Shown: one piece after another, positions 54,548 through 63,926 of the stretch
Position numbering within the stretch: the first letter of the stretch is position 1
How the letters are laid out: every line of letters begins with the position of its first letter
Assembly (NCBI GenBank): GCA_964505215.1
Contig: CAZDGU010000007.1
Location: 96,018 to 160,017, forward strand
Direction of reading: 5' to 3'
DNA: 64,000 bases
From: Gracilimonas sp964505215
GTDB lineage: Bacteria; Bacteroidota; Rhodothermia; Balneolales; Balneolaceae
Position numbers and translations under genes: made by a program
The notes under the pieces: generated by a model
The model's input: only the letters and a program-made list of their open reading frames with translations
Told to the model about the DNA's origin: nothing
The model's database searches: none

Positions 54548-55141
54548 TTAGCGATATAACTGTTCTTTTTCAATGATATTTAAAACAATGTTTGGAAGCA
54601 GTTCCTGAACCGATTTTCTCTTTGCTATGCGCTGTCTGATTTGAGTTGAAGAAATAGCAAGCGGCCGGTGTTCTACAAAATCAGTTTGTTTTAAAATATC
54701 TTCAGCAACGTGCAGGTGACTTACTCCGGGTCTTTTTGCAACCAAAAGCCGGCATTCTTTTATAATCTCTTTATAATGTTTCCAGGTATGGAATTCAGCC
54801 AGACTGTCTTCTCCCATGCAGTATTTAAAATGCTTTTCCGGGTGCTTTTCCTTTAAATAACGGATTGTGTGCACCGTATAAGAAGGCCGGGGAAGTTCAT
54901 TTTCTATAGTAGAAATACGCACAGATTTACTTTCCGAAAAGGCAGCTTGCAGCATTTTAAGCCTCATGGCATAGCTTGCCGTGTTATTGTTGAGCTTATG
55001 CGGCGGGTTTGGTGTGAGCAAAATCCATAATTCGTCGATAAAACCTGATTTCAAAAAAGACGAAGCAATGGATACATGTCCGTTATGAACCGGATCAAAT
55101 GTACCGCCAAATAAACCTATCCGCTGAGGCTGATGATTCAT
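54548..55141 (-). CDS. nadD: Nicotinate-nucleotide adenylyltransferase
   Basis: 197 residues. The nucleotidyltransferase motif GGTFDPVHNGHVSIA is at 14-28, and the C-terminal ISSTQIRQRI near 170 is the second signature. It joins NaMN and ATP to NaAD in NAD synthesis. It starts on the bamD stop codon (TAATG), so translation is coupled. Confidence 0.94.
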   Translation of the reverse strand: MNHQPQRIGLFGGTFDPVHNGHVSIASSFLKSGFIDELWILLTPNPPHKLNNNTASYAMRLKMLQAAFSESKSVRISTIENELPRPSYTVHTIRYLKEKHPEKHFKYCMGEDSLAEFHTWKHYKEIIKECRLLVAKRPGVSHLHVAEDILKQTDFVEHRPLAISSTQIRQRIAKRKSVQELLPNIVLNIIEKEQLYR

Positions 55142-55968
55142 TAATTTTGAAATGAGTTCGCTACCTCTTTGTTCTTGCGGGCATCAGCTAATTTTTTAAC
55201 CGCTTCATCATGATAGTTTTCCACCTCTGATCTGAACTTACTTTCCGGGAAAAGCTGTAGAAATTTCTCGTAATTATCTATAGACTTTTGATAGCGTTCG
55301 GCCTGCTTTTCAACCACACTGGCGTCTGCATACGCTATAAAAGTACGAATTTGATCTACCAAGGCGCGTTCTGCCCATTTTGATTCGGGATATTGGTCAA
55401 TGGTTTTGTCCAGATAAATGGTAGCGGCTTCATATTGTTCGGTTCTCACATAAAACTGAGCTGCTTCATATGATTTTTTAGCTAACTTTTCGCGTAAATC
55501 ATCAATTTTATCCGCTGCTTCCGGAACGCGCTCATGGTCAGGGTACCGATTATTGAACAGCTGAAACCGTTCGATAGCTTTTCGGGTCTGAGATTGATCT
55601 AACTTATATCTCGGGCTCAATTTATAATAACACATAGCCGCTTTGAACTCCATTTCAGGCCGTCGCTCATCCTGAGGATAGTAACTCACGTATCGGTCGT
55701 ATTCCGAGGCTGCCAGTAAATATTGTTTGTCTTTATAATAGCTTTCCGCTAAATAATACTGTGCTTCCTGCCCATATTCGGTACCGCGACCCACACGAGT
55801 AACGGTATCAAATGCATTGGCTGCCTCTCCCCAATCACCTTCTTCATAAAAAGCCATTGCTTTTTCGTAGGCTACATCAACGGAATCTCCACGCTTAATA
55901 AGTTTATCATTATTACAGGCTTGGAACAGAAATAGAGAAGTAATTGCAAGTAGAAAAATTATACGCAT
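55141..55968 (-). CDS. bamD: BamD-type outer-membrane assembly lipoprotein
   Basis: 275 residues from ATG 55968, which gives a lipoprotein signal ending LFQAC. A longer frame to 56061 runs into the polyprenyl synthase gene and is rejected. It contains about five TPR-like repeats (VAYEKAMAFYEEGDWGEAA, AQYYLAESYYKDKQYLLAA and so on). BamD is a core subunit of the BAM complex for outer-membrane protein insertion. It overlaps nadD by one base. Confidence 0.9.
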   Translation of the reverse strand: MRIIFLLAITSLFLFQACNNDKLIKRGDSVDVAYEKAMAFYEEGDWGEAANAFDTVTRVGRGTEYGQEAQYYLAESYYKDKQYLLAASEYDRYVSYYPQDERRPEMEFKAAMCYYKLSPRYKLDQSQTRKAIERFQLFNNRYPDHERVPEAADKIDDLREKLAKKSYEAAQFYVRTEQYEAATIYLDKTIDQYPESKWAERALVDQIRTFIAYADASVVEKQAERYQKSIDNYEKFLQLFPESKFRSEVENYHDEAVKKLADARKNKEVANSFQN

Positions 55969-55987
55969 GAAGTGTGGTTTAGCTGTT

Positions 55988-56983
55988 TTAGTGGTCACGA
56001 TTTTGTAAGAAGATAAGAAGTTTTTCGAGCTCTTGTTGATATTCGGAAGATTCAAATTCATGAATTAATTCAAAGGCTTTGTTGTAATAGGCGGCAATTT
56101 CTTGGGCAACTTTATCTAAAACGCCCAATTCGGCAATTATCTGCAACACCGTTTGTACCTGTTCTTGTGTGCACTGCCGGTCTTGCAGCGTTTCTTTGAT
56201 AATGCGTTTTTGCTCATCATCTGCCCGCTCTAACGCAAATATGGTCAGATATGTTTTCTTTCCTTCAAAAATATCTCCTCCGGCTCGTTTTCCAAACTTT
56301 TCGGGATCTGCCGTAGCATCCAAAAGATCATCCTGAATTTGAAAAGCCGTGCCCATAATCTGCCCCAATTCAGCAAGTTTTGCTCTTTTTTGGGGTGATG
56401 CGTGCCCGGCTAAAGCTCCAATTTCAAGGGCAGCGCTCAGCAAGGCGGCCGTCTTTCCTCTAATCATAGTCAGATATTCATCACGGCTGACTGCTTCTCG
56501 GTTCATAAATTCCATATCCAGCGCCTGTCCTTCACAAACCGTAATCGCTGCCGTAGAAAATACACGGTGAATAGCCGCAAACTCTTCTTTAGAATAAGCA
56601 TCATCACTCCCATAAAAACCAAGCCGCTGATAAGCATCAGCAAACATCACGTCTCCCGAAAGAATGGCTATATCCTGATTCCACTTTTTATATACGCTGG
56701 GCTTACCGCGACGGGTGTCGGCCCGATCCATAATGTCATCATGCAGTAAAGTAAAATTGTGAAGTATTTCTATTGCTAAGGCTGCCGGCAAGGCTTGCTC
56801 AGCTTTACCCTTGCACATTCCGCAAGAAAGCAGCGTTAGCATCGGACGAATGCGCTTTCCGCCCACCGACAGTGCATAAGAATATGGCTGATACAGCGTT
56901 TCCGGCTTTTCGGGTAACTGAAGATCCTCAAGTGCGGATGCTAACCGACTTTGTAAGTGCTCGTAAAGATTTATAGTACTCAA
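55988..56983 (-). CDS. trans-Polyprenyl diphosphate synthase
   Basis: 331 residues from TTG 56983. The first Asp-rich motif is LHDDIMD (near 85-91) and the second QIQDDLLD (near 219). It joins isopentenyl diphosphate units to allylic diphosphates, making a long-chain (octaprenyl/geranylgeranyl) product. Likely uses are menaquinone side chain or carotenoids; chain length is not readable. It ends 20 bp before bamD and, with fni upstream, forms an isoprenoid pair. Confidence 0.9.
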   Translation of the reverse strand: MSTINLYEHLQSRLASALEDLQLPEKPETLYQPYSYALSVGGKRIRPMLTLLSCGMCKGKAEQALPAALAIEILHNFTLLHDDIMDRADTRRGKPSVYKKWNQDIAILSGDVMFADAYQRLGFYGSDDAYSKEEFAAIHRVFSTAAITVCEGQALDMEFMNREAVSRDEYLTMIRGKTAALLSAALEIGALAGHASPQKRAKLAELGQIMGTAFQIQDDLLDATADPEKFGKRAGGDIFEGKKTYLTIFALERADDEQKRIIKETLQDRQCTQEQVQTVLQIIAELGVLDKVAQEIAAYYNKAFELIHEFESSEYQQELEKLLIFLQNRDH

Positions 56984-57085
56984 TGCTCTTTCTTAGATGA
57001 ATAACCAACAGGTATTTTAAAAAATAAAGGGTTTTCTAAATCAGTAAAAAATATAAGGAAATTAGGGAATGAAGTTAGGCGCAAT

Positions 57086-58114
57086 TCAAGCTCCGGCTTT
57101 AATCAAATGTGAGCGGCTTAATTCATTTATGCTCCGGCAGCCCAATAATAATAAAATGGTTTTAAGATCTTGTTTCCACTGTAGAAACAAGGTTTCCAGT
57201 CCTTCGTAGCCGTCATTTTTAATGGCTTTTATTACCGGTTGGGCAGATGCTGTAAAATGGGCTCCTAAACACAGTGCTTTTCCAATATCAAAAGCCGAGC
57301 GAATACCGCCGGAAGCAATCAGCTCGAAGCTGCGTTCCCATTCCAGCTTTGTAAGTTGCTGAAGACAATAAACAGTCGGAATTCCCCATTCGTCAAAACT
57401 GTGATTGGCTTTTGTGTTTGAAGTTCTGAAATTTTCGACCTTTGCCCAGCTGGTTCCTCCCGATCCTGAAATGTCAATCACCTTCACCCCCACATTTAGT
57501 AAACGGCGAGCCGTGTGTTCCGAAATCCCTGCTCCGGTTTCTTTTACTATTATGGGTAATTCTGTAGATTTTACTAACTGCTCGATGCCTGCTAAAATAC
57601 CTTTAAAATTTCGGTCGCCTTCCGGCTGCATCATCTCCTGCAAAGGATTCAAATGAACAATTACAGCATTGGCCTCTATTGAATCAACAAGTTTGGTCAT
57701 CTTATCAACCTCAAGTCCGCCAATAAGTTGCGCTCCTCCAATATTTGAAGCTATAAACGCATTTGGAGCTTTTTTACGAACCACAGAAAAGGTGGAAGTC
57801 AAAGAATCATCTTCTAACATTGCGCGCTGACTCCCCACTCCAAACGGCAAATTATACGTCTCGCAAAACTCTGCAATTACGGCATTAACCGGTCCGGCAT
57901 CGCCATAGCCGCCGGTCATAGAAGAAATAAAAAGCGGAAAGGCGAATGTTCGTCCTAACAGCTCAGTTTCTGTTGAAATCTCACTTTCATTCACTTCGGG
58001 CAGTGCGTTGTGGTTGAACATAAATTGTTCAAAACCCGTAGCTCCTTTGTATTGCGTACCCTCGGTGACGGTAAGTTCTACATGATCTCTTTTCCTGTTT
58101 CTGATGTCTGTCAT
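57086..58114 (-). CDS. fni: Type 2 isopentenyl-diphosphate delta-isomerase
   Basis: 342 residues, FMN-dependent type. RKRDHVELTV at the N-terminus, ISSMTGGYGDAGPVN, FGVGSQRAML near 95-104, and the phosphate/FMN-binding DISGSGGTSWAK near 220 are all family marks. It interconverts IPP and DMAPP for the polyprenyl synthase encoded 102 bp downstream in the same direction. Confidence 0.94.
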   Translation of the reverse strand: MTDIRNRKRDHVELTVTEGTQYKGATGFEQFMFNHNALPEVNESEISTETELLGRTFAFPLFISSMTGGYGDAGPVNAVIAEFCETYNLPFGVGSQRAMLEDDSLTSTFSVVRKKAPNAFIASNIGGAQLIGGLEVDKMTKLVDSIEANAVIVHLNPLQEMMQPEGDRNFKGILAGIEQLVKSTELPIIVKETGAGISEHTARRLLNVGVKVIDISGSGGTSWAKVENFRTSNTKANHSFDEWGIPTVYCLQQLTKLEWERSFELIASGGIRSAFDIGKALCLGAHFTASAQPVIKAIKNDGYEGLETLFLQWKQDLKTILLLLGCRSINELSRSHLIKAGA

Positions 58115-58151
58115 TCTTCTATAATGTAATTTGCCGAATTAAGCAGTGATT

Positions 58152-60014
58152 TTATCTAAAACGAGCCTCAATTTCATCCAGCGGTATGTAGCTGATGGTT
58201 GGTTTTTTAAGCGGATCTAAATACGGCTGCTCGCAGGCAAACAGCTGATCTACGAGACTTTCCATTTCCTGTTCCGACAGTTTTTTTCCTCGTGGAATGG
58301 CCGCCTTTGCTGCAAAGGCAATGGAAAGTTTTTCACGAGCTTCCAGCTTAATTCTCTGTCCCAGTTCCTGGTATTGGTGAAGCATTGAAATGAGGACTTC
58401 TTCCTCATTCCCAATTTCAATATCGGCGGGAACTCCATTTATCATGGCGGTATTTCCGCTCAACAGCTGCACCGAAAATCCCATACGCTGAATAATGGGA
58501 TGCACCTCTTTAAGCAAGGTATAATCGGAAGCTGAAAGTTCTAACGTTTGGGCAAAAAGCAGCTGTTGCGTGCTGGGCAGCGCTTCTTCAGTTGCATTAA
58601 TCGCTTTTTCAAAAATAATTCTCTTATGTGCCAGGTGCTGATCAATTACACACAATCCGGTGCGCGTTTGCGTGAGTATATAGGAGTTGTGAAGCTGCCA
58701 AAATCCTTTTTCCCGGGAAGCTCTTGCCTGTTCTTTCCTGCCTTCTGAAGGAGCCGATTGAGAGCCACTTAAAGGCTGAAAAGAGCTTGTTTCCGGATTT
58801 CGACTATATAATCTTTCACTGAATTCATCTCCGCGTCCGCCAATATTCGGGCTTTGTTTGTTAATACGAGACGGAATCTGAAATCCACCCCCATCCGATT
58901 TCTGCACAGCACCGGAAGAACCCGAAAAGCTGAATCCTGAATCAAATCCTTTTGGAGAGGAACTGCTCAAAAATGCGTCTTCGTCCTGTTGAATGGAAGG
59001 CACCTGAAAGTGCGTATTCAAAGCGCGATTCACCACCGAGCGGGCCAGCTGAATAACGCTACGCTCGTCCTCAAATTTCACTTCCATTTTAGAGGGATGC
59101 ACGTTCACATCCACTTTGCCGGGGTGAATTTCAAAAAACAGAGCATAAAACGGATATTCGTTGTTTCGGGTCCATGCATCGTACAGGCTTAAAATAACAT
59201 GCGTTAAATACCGATGTTGAAACGGCCTTCCGTTCACGAATAAAAACTGCTCTCCCCTGCTCTTTTTAGCCAATTTAGGATCTGAGGCAAAGCCATGAAT
59301 ATTCACGTAGCTGGTTTCTTCCTCAAACTCAATGAGACTGGCTTTATAGGAGCTCCCAAAAATCTGAGTTACGCGCTCTTTCAGTCCCTGCACCGGCAAG
59401 TCATATATAATGTCGCCGTCGGCTTCTACGTAAAAAGCAATATTGGTGTTAGCAAGAGCCGCATACTGGATGGTGCGAAGAATGTGCCTTAATTCAGTAA
59501 CGTCCGTTTTCAAAAACTGACGGCGAGCCGGTACGTTGAAAAATAAATTCCGAATGGCAATGGTCGTTCCGTTATCAACAGCGGTGGGTTTGATTTCCTT
59601 TTCTTCTCCGCCCCAAACCGCAAATTCCCAGCCGTTTTCATCCTCAGCACGCTTGGTTTTTACGGTAACTTGCGAAACTGATGCAATTGAAGCCATCGCT
59701 TCACCCCGAAAGCCCAGGGTTCGAATGCGGAACAGGTCATCAACGGAACTAATTTTAGACGTTGCATGCCGCTCAAAGCACAGCGGCAGGTCTTCTTTAC
59801 TCATTCCACAGCCGTTATCGGAAACCTGAATGAGTGTTTTACCGGCATTTTGAATCAAAATTTTGATTTGGTCGGCACCGGAATCGATGGAATTATCCAG
59901 CAGTTCTTTTACAACCGATGCCGGACGTTGAATAACCTCTCCGGCGGCAATTTTGTTACTGATTTCAGGGGGAAGCTGATGTATAATAGAATCACTGATA
60001 CGGGTTTCGCTCAA
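58152..60014 (-). CDS. mutL: DNA mismatch repair protein MutL, endonuclease motif altered
   Basis: 620 residues from TTG 60014. The N-terminal GHKL ATPase is intact: KELLDNSIDSGA, DNGCGM, GFRGEAMASI. A flexible Ser/Gly-rich linker lies at about 340-430. In the C-terminal dimerisation domain the endonuclease motif DQHA-x2-E-x4-E reads DQHLAHKRIIFE (458-469), with Leu for Ala and Lys for the first Glu. The usual ACR and CxHGRP motifs are also missing. Endonuclease activity is therefore doubtful. It is 18 bp downstream of the small membrane protein gene. Confidence 0.94.
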   Translation of the reverse strand: MSETRISDSIIHQLPPEISNKIAAGEVIQRPASVVKELLDNSIDSGADQIKILIQNAGKTLIQVSDNGCGMSKEDLPLCFERHATSKISSVDDLFRIRTLGFRGEAMASIASVSQVTVKTKRAEDENGWEFAVWGGEEKEIKPTAVDNGTTIAIRNLFFNVPARRQFLKTDVTELRHILRTIQYAALANTNIAFYVEADGDIIYDLPVQGLKERVTQIFGSSYKASLIEFEEETSYVNIHGFASDPKLAKKSRGEQFLFVNGRPFQHRYLTHVILSLYDAWTRNNEYPFYALFFEIHPGKVDVNVHPSKMEVKFEDERSVIQLARSVVNRALNTHFQVPSIQQDEDAFLSSSSPKGFDSGFSFSGSSGAVQKSDGGGFQIPSRINKQSPNIGGRGDEFSERLYSRNPETSSFQPLSGSQSAPSEGRKEQARASREKGFWQLHNSYILTQTRTGLCVIDQHLAHKRIIFEKAINATEEALPSTQQLLFAQTLELSASDYTLLKEVHPIIQRMGFSVQLLSGNTAMINGVPADIEIGNEEEVLISMLHQYQELGQRIKLEAREKLSIAFAAKAAIPRGKKLSEQEMESLVDQLFACEQPYLDPLKKPTISYIPLDEIEARFR

Positions 60015-60032
60015 GGCTAATAGTACTTCTTT

Positions 60033-60239
60033 TTAAAGGGATATTAAATAAACAACAATAGATAACAGCACCGCAAAAAACACAATACGGCTGAATTGAG
60101 CCGGACGTCGGCGCGTATGGGTTTCGAATTTTATACGTTTCCGGCGGTTCTCCTTTTCATCCTTTTCCGGGTCGTAATAGCGGAAAGGATAGTCGAATTT
60201 TTTGGGTTTGGGCCGAAAACCAAACATGGGCCTAATCAT
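60033..60239 (-). CDS. Small membrane protein upstream of mutL
   Basis: 68 residues from ATG 60239, preceded by TTGAGGATAATT with GAGG at good spacing. A TTG-started frame to 60251 is less likely. The sequence is basic (KENRRKRIKFETHTRRRP) followed by one C-terminal transmembrane helix (IVFFAVLLSIVVYLISL). It is a tail-anchored small protein of unknown function, 18 bp before mutL and probably co-transcribed. Confidence 0.6.
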   Translation of the reverse strand: MIRPMFGFRPKPKKFDYPFRYYDPEKDEKENRRKRIKFETHTRRRPAQFSRIVFFAVLLSIVVYLISL

Positions 60240-60251
60240 AATTATCCTCAA

Positions 60252-60672
60252 AATTTTGACTTTTACTGCATTTCAGTCTCGTTTTTAATATACAGAATAT
60301 GCAGGGAGAATATCGAATATAGGATTCATATTATTGTGGGCTTCACTTCATCCCTCAAGCCCTCCAAATTCAGGCAGATTGCCTGTTCGTCAAAATTCTT
60401 AAAACAAATATGTTGAGTCAACATTCTGCTATAAAAAAGGATCTAATTTCAGTCTTTCGATTTTAAATTCGGTTAGTCTGTTATCAATTATTATTACGGT
60501 AATTACCGGTTTTTGCGGGGTGATTTGAGCATGGTTTCGATGTTCACTAAAATCACGGTTTACGGAATGTCTTTTGGCTGCAAAATTTGTAAACTTCAAC
60601 CCCCGATTTTGAAGTCGGTTTTTAGTACACAAACTTCACATCTTAACTATTCACACTAACTTTTTATTAAAA
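60252..60672. other. Divergent intergenic region before icd
   Basis: 420 bp without a gene. It contains a perfect 15-bp palindrome at 60410-60424 (next entry), the palindrome CGGTAATTACCG near 60500, and overlapping small stems at 60593-60618 just before icd: ACTTCAA/TTGAAGT (60593-60599, 60609-60615) and CCGA/TCGG (60603-60606, 60615-60618) followed by five T. Confidence 0.5.
60410..60424. promoter_or_regulatory. Candidate operator palindrome
   Basis: ATGTTGA-G-TCAACAT, a perfect 7+1+7 inverted repeat, 249 bp upstream of icd and 171 bp upstream of the small membrane protein. Size and symmetry suit a dimeric repressor; the regulator is not identified and chance is possible. Confidence 0.3.
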
Positions 60673-62901
60673 ATGAGCACTGATAAAGCCAAGATTTTTT
60701 ACACCATCACCGATGAAGGGCCTTATTTGGCTACCCATTCTTTTCTGCCTATTGTTGAGGCTTATACCAAAGCCGCAGGAATTCACGTAGAAACCAAAGA
60801 TATTTCCCTGGCCGGACGTATTCTCGCCAACTTTCCGGATTATCTTTCTGATGATCAAAAAGTTTCGGATGCTTTGGCTGAACTGGGAGACTTGGCTAAA
60901 AAACCGGAAGCAAATATCATTAAGCTTCCCAACATCAGTGCTTCCATTCCCCAGCTGGTAGCGGCTATTAAAGAGCTGCAGGCTCAGGGTTATAATCTGC
61001 CCGACTTCCCCGAAGAGCCCGCCACTGATAAGGAAAAGGAAATAAGAGCCCGCTACGATAAAGTAAAAGGCAGCGCGGTAAATCCCGTTTTGCGTGAAGG
61101 GAACTCTGACCGAAGAGCGCCTAAAGCTGTAAAAGAATTTGCGCGAAATAATCCGCACTCAATGGGAGAATGGGACTCCAATTCCAAATCACACGTGGCC
61201 AGTATGAGTGATAATGACTTCGCTTCCACCGAAAAATCCGTCACTTTTTCTCAGGATGATGACGTGCGCATCGAGTTTGTGGATGAAAACGGAGACGTGC
61301 AGGTATTAAAGGAAAGCACGCCCCTTTTGGAAGGAGAAATTATTGATGCGGCAGCCGTAAGTAAAAAAGCTCTGGTTGAATTTTTGGAAGAACAGGTGCA
61401 GGATGCCAAAGAGAAAAACGTGCTGTTTTCTCTTCACATGAAGGCAACAATGATGAAAGTGTCGGATCCAATTATTTTTGGCCATGCCGTCAAAGTATAT
61501 TTCAAAGATGTATTCGAAAAACACGGCAATGTGCTTAAAGAAATTGGGGTTGATGCCAATAATGGCTTTGGCGATTTAGAAGCTAAAATTCAGCAGCTGC
61601 CCGAAGCTAAGCAGAAAGAAATTAAAGCCGATATCGAAAAATGCTACGAAAACGGCCCCGATTTAGCCATGGTAAATTCGCATAAAGGCATTACCAATCT
61701 GCACGTACCCAGCGATGTGATTATTGATGCTTCTATGCCGGCTATGATTCGCACTTCCGGTAAAATGTGGAATAAGAATGACGAAACGCAAGACACCAAA
61801 GCCGTTATTCCGGAAAGCAGCTACGCGGGCATTTATCAGGAAGTGATTGACTTTTGTAAAGAAAACGGAGCTTTTGATCCAACTACCATGGGCAGCGTTC
61901 CCAACGTGGGACTGATGGCCAAAAAAGCAGAAGAATACGGCTCGCACGATAAAACATTTGAAATTCCCGGCAGCGGCTCGGTGCGCGTGGTGAACAAAGC
62001 CGGAGAAACCGTGCTCGAACATTCCGTTGAAGAAGGCGATATCTGGCGCATGTGCCAAACCAAAGACGCTCCCGTTAAAAACTGGATAGGCCTGGCCGTA
62101 CGCAGAGCACGGGAAACCGGAGATCCGGCTATTTTCTGGCTGGATGAAAACCGGGCACACGACGCCAAGCTCATCGAAAAGGTAAATAAGTATCTGCCTG
62201 AATTTGATACCGACGGATTGGATATTCAAATTATGAGCCCCGAAAAAGCCATGCGCTATTCGCTGGATCGCATTAAGGATGGAAAAGACACCATTTCCGT
62301 AACCGGAAACGTGCTGCGCGATTACCTCACCGACCTCTTCCCCATCTTAGAATTGGGAACCAGCGCCAAAATGCTATCCATTGTCCCGCTCATGAATGGC
62401 GGCGGCTTGTTTGAAACCGGAGCCGGCGGTTCAGCCCCAAAACACATTCAGCAGTTTTTGGATGAAGGACATTTGCGCTGGGATTCCTTGGGAGAATTTC
62501 TGGCACTGGCCGTTTCCTTAGATCACTTAGGCAAAACATTTGATAACAAGCGAGCCATATTATTGGGTGAAACCTTAGACACGGCCACTTCTGCTTATTT
62601 GCAAAATAATAAATCTCCTTCCCGCAAAGTGAACGAGCACGATAACCGCGGCTCTCATTTCTATTTAGCCATGTATTGGGCTGAAGCATTAGCCAATCAA
62701 ACGGAAGATGCTGAACTGGCCGAGCGCTTTAAGTTGGTGGCAGAAAAGCTGGCAGCAAGCGAAGCTCAGATCAATAAAGAACTGATTGCAGCCCAAGGCT
62801 CACCTCAGGATATTGAAGGCTACTACTGGCCCAACCGCGAGCTGGTGTATAAATATATGCGTCCCAGCGAAAGCTTAAATGCAATTATTGAATCTGTGTA
62901 A
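60673..62901 (+). CDS. icd: Monomeric NADP-dependent isocitrate dehydrogenase (IDH-II)
   Basis: 742 residues, the length of the large monomeric enzyme rather than the 400-residue dimeric one. Family segments are YTITDEGPYLATHSFLPI (N-terminus), ERRAPKAVKEFAR-like NSDRRAPKAVKEF, VNSHKGITNLHVPSD, and the C-terminal GGGLFETGAGGSAPKHIQQ. It oxidises isocitrate to 2-oxoglutarate with NADP in the TCA cycle. It is a single gene with its own terminator. Confidence 0.96.
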   Translation: MSTDKAKIFYTITDEGPYLATHSFLPIVEAYTKAAGIHVETKDISLAGRILANFPDYLSDDQKVSDALAELGDLAKKPEANIIKLPNISASIPQLVAAIKELQAQGYNLPDFPEEPATDKEKEIRARYDKVKGSAVNPVLREGNSDRRAPKAVKEFARNNPHSMGEWDSNSKSHVASMSDNDFASTEKSVTFSQDDDVRIEFVDENGDVQVLKESTPLLEGEIIDAAAVSKKALVEFLEEQVQDAKEKNVLFSLHMKATMMKVSDPIIFGHAVKVYFKDVFEKHGNVLKEIGVDANNGFGDLEAKIQQLPEAKQKEIKADIEKCYENGPDLAMVNSHKGITNLHVPSDVIIDASMPAMIRTSGKMWNKNDETQDTKAVIPESSYAGIYQEVIDFCKENGAFDPTTMGSVPNVGLMAKKAEEYGSHDKTFEIPGSGSVRVVNKAGETVLEHSVEEGDIWRMCQTKDAPVKNWIGLAVRRARETGDPAIFWLDENRAHDAKLIEKVNKYLPEFDTDGLDIQIMSPEKAMRYSLDRIKDGKDTISVTGNVLRDYLTDLFPILELGTSAKMLSIVPLMNGGGLFETGAGGSAPKHIQQFLDEGHLRWDSLGEFLALAVSLDHLGKTFDNKRAILLGETLDTATSAYLQNNKSPSRKVNEHDNRGSHFYLAMYWAEALANQTEDAELAERFKLVAEKLAASEAQINKELIAAQGSPQDIEGYYWPNRELVYKYMRPSESLNAIIESV

Positions 62902-62927
62902 AAACAGTCAGTACATAATCTTATATC

Positions 62928-62956
62928 AAAACCCGGCCTTTAGAGTCGGGTTTTTT
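62928..62956 (+). terminator. Intrinsic terminator of icd
   Basis: AAAACCCG (62928-62935) pairs with CGGGTTTT (62947-62954), loop GCCTTTAGAGT, T-run to 62956. On the minus strand the complement also ends in four T, so it may work for the convergent recombinase gene as well. Confidence 0.82.
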
Positions 62957-63017
62957 GTGGTTTTAATGCAACCCAGATTAAATGAGCTGAAGCAACAAAA
63001 CTCCAATGAATAATTGC

Positions 63018-63860
63018 TTAAAGCTCTAAATTTTCGATAGGACTTTTTACGTCTTTCAGAGATCGGGAAGATACGTGTGTATAAATCTGCGTAGTAGAAA
63101 TATGCTTGTGACCTAACAGCTCTTGAATAAACCGAGTGTCGGTTCCATTATCCAGAAGATGCGTAGCAAAACTGTGGCGCAGTGTATGCGGTGTGGCTTT
63201 TTTAGTGATACCACACTGTTTTTTATGTCTCCTCATGAGCGTCTGGATAGACGAAGCTGAATATTGACCACCACCCTGCCCCTCAAATAAGAAATCGACC
63301 GGCCGGTACTCTTTTACATACTTCCGTAATAGCGACAATACTTTTTGTGATAAGATGGAGTAGCGATCTTTTTGCCCCTTTCCCTGCTCAATACGGATTT
63401 GCATACGATCAGAATCAATGTCCTTTACTTTTAAGTTCAAAATTTCTCCCACCCTTAAGCCTGCAGAATAGCACAGCGTAAAAATCGCTTTGTGTTTTAG
63501 GTTAGTGAATGAATTCAGCAATAGTTGTACTTCCTCAACAGATAATACCACCGGAATACGACTTGGCTTTTTCATTTTGATGTTAAAGTCGAAGTCAATG
63601 TCTTTTTGCAATACTTCTCCGTACAAAAATTTAACCGAAGCGAGTAACTGCTTCATGGTGGAGTAGCTGTAATCCATTTCTTTTTTGCAATAGTGAAAAT
63701 ACGTTCCCAGCACCTTGGGAGTGACTTCAGAAACATTATTAACTTTCAGATAATCTAAAAAAATTTGAAGACCGCTGAGGTAAGCACGCAGTGTGTTTTC
63801 ACTATAGTTCTTAAGCGTAAGACGATGTTCGTATTTGGTTATTAAATCGGTTTTATTCAT
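63018..63860 (-). CDS. Tyrosine recombinase / integrase
   Basis: 280 residues. The N-terminal SAM-like DNA-binding domain is at about 1-85. The catalytic domain carries Arg136 (AGLRVGE), His225-x-x-Arg228 (PHTLRHS), His251 (LLGHKHIS) and nucleophile Tyr260 (QIYTHVS), all five key residues. The start is ATG 63860 with GAGGATA at good spacing. It lacks the extra domain of integron integrases. It could be a XerC/D-type or element-encoded recombinase. Short direct repeats and a palindrome lie just upstream, next to the right edge. Confidence 0.92.
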   Translation of the reverse strand: MNKTDLITKYEHRLTLKNYSENTLRAYLSGLQIFLDYLKVNNVSEVTPKVLGTYFHYCKKEMDYSYSTMKQLLASVKFLYGEVLQKDIDFDFNIKMKKPSRIPVVLSVEEVQLLLNSFTNLKHKAIFTLCYSAGLRVGEILNLKVKDIDSDRMQIRIEQGKGQKDRYSILSQKVLSLLRKYVKEYRPVDFLFEGQGGGQYSASSIQTLMRRHKKQCGITKKATPHTLRHSFATHLLDNGTDTRFIQELLGHKHISTTQIYTHVSSRSLKDVKSPIENLEL

Positions 63861-63882
63861 ATTATCCTCACTATTTTAACAG

Positions 63883-63926
63883 TAACATGAATAAAACTTC
63901 CGCAGGAAGCAAGGATAACATGAATA
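63883..63926. repeat. Direct repeats and small palindrome upstream of the recombinase
   Basis: TAACATGAATA occurs at 63883-63893 and 63916-63926, 33 bp apart. The palindrome CTTCC-GCA-GGAAG lies between them (63897-63909). They could be recombinase or regulator binding sites. The region continues past the window. Confidence 0.4.

Noticed and set aside
61663..62229. 188-codon minus-strand frame inside icd
   Set aside because: It is antisense to a clearly conserved enzyme; the composition is rich in His/Phe/Ser as expected of a shadow frame.
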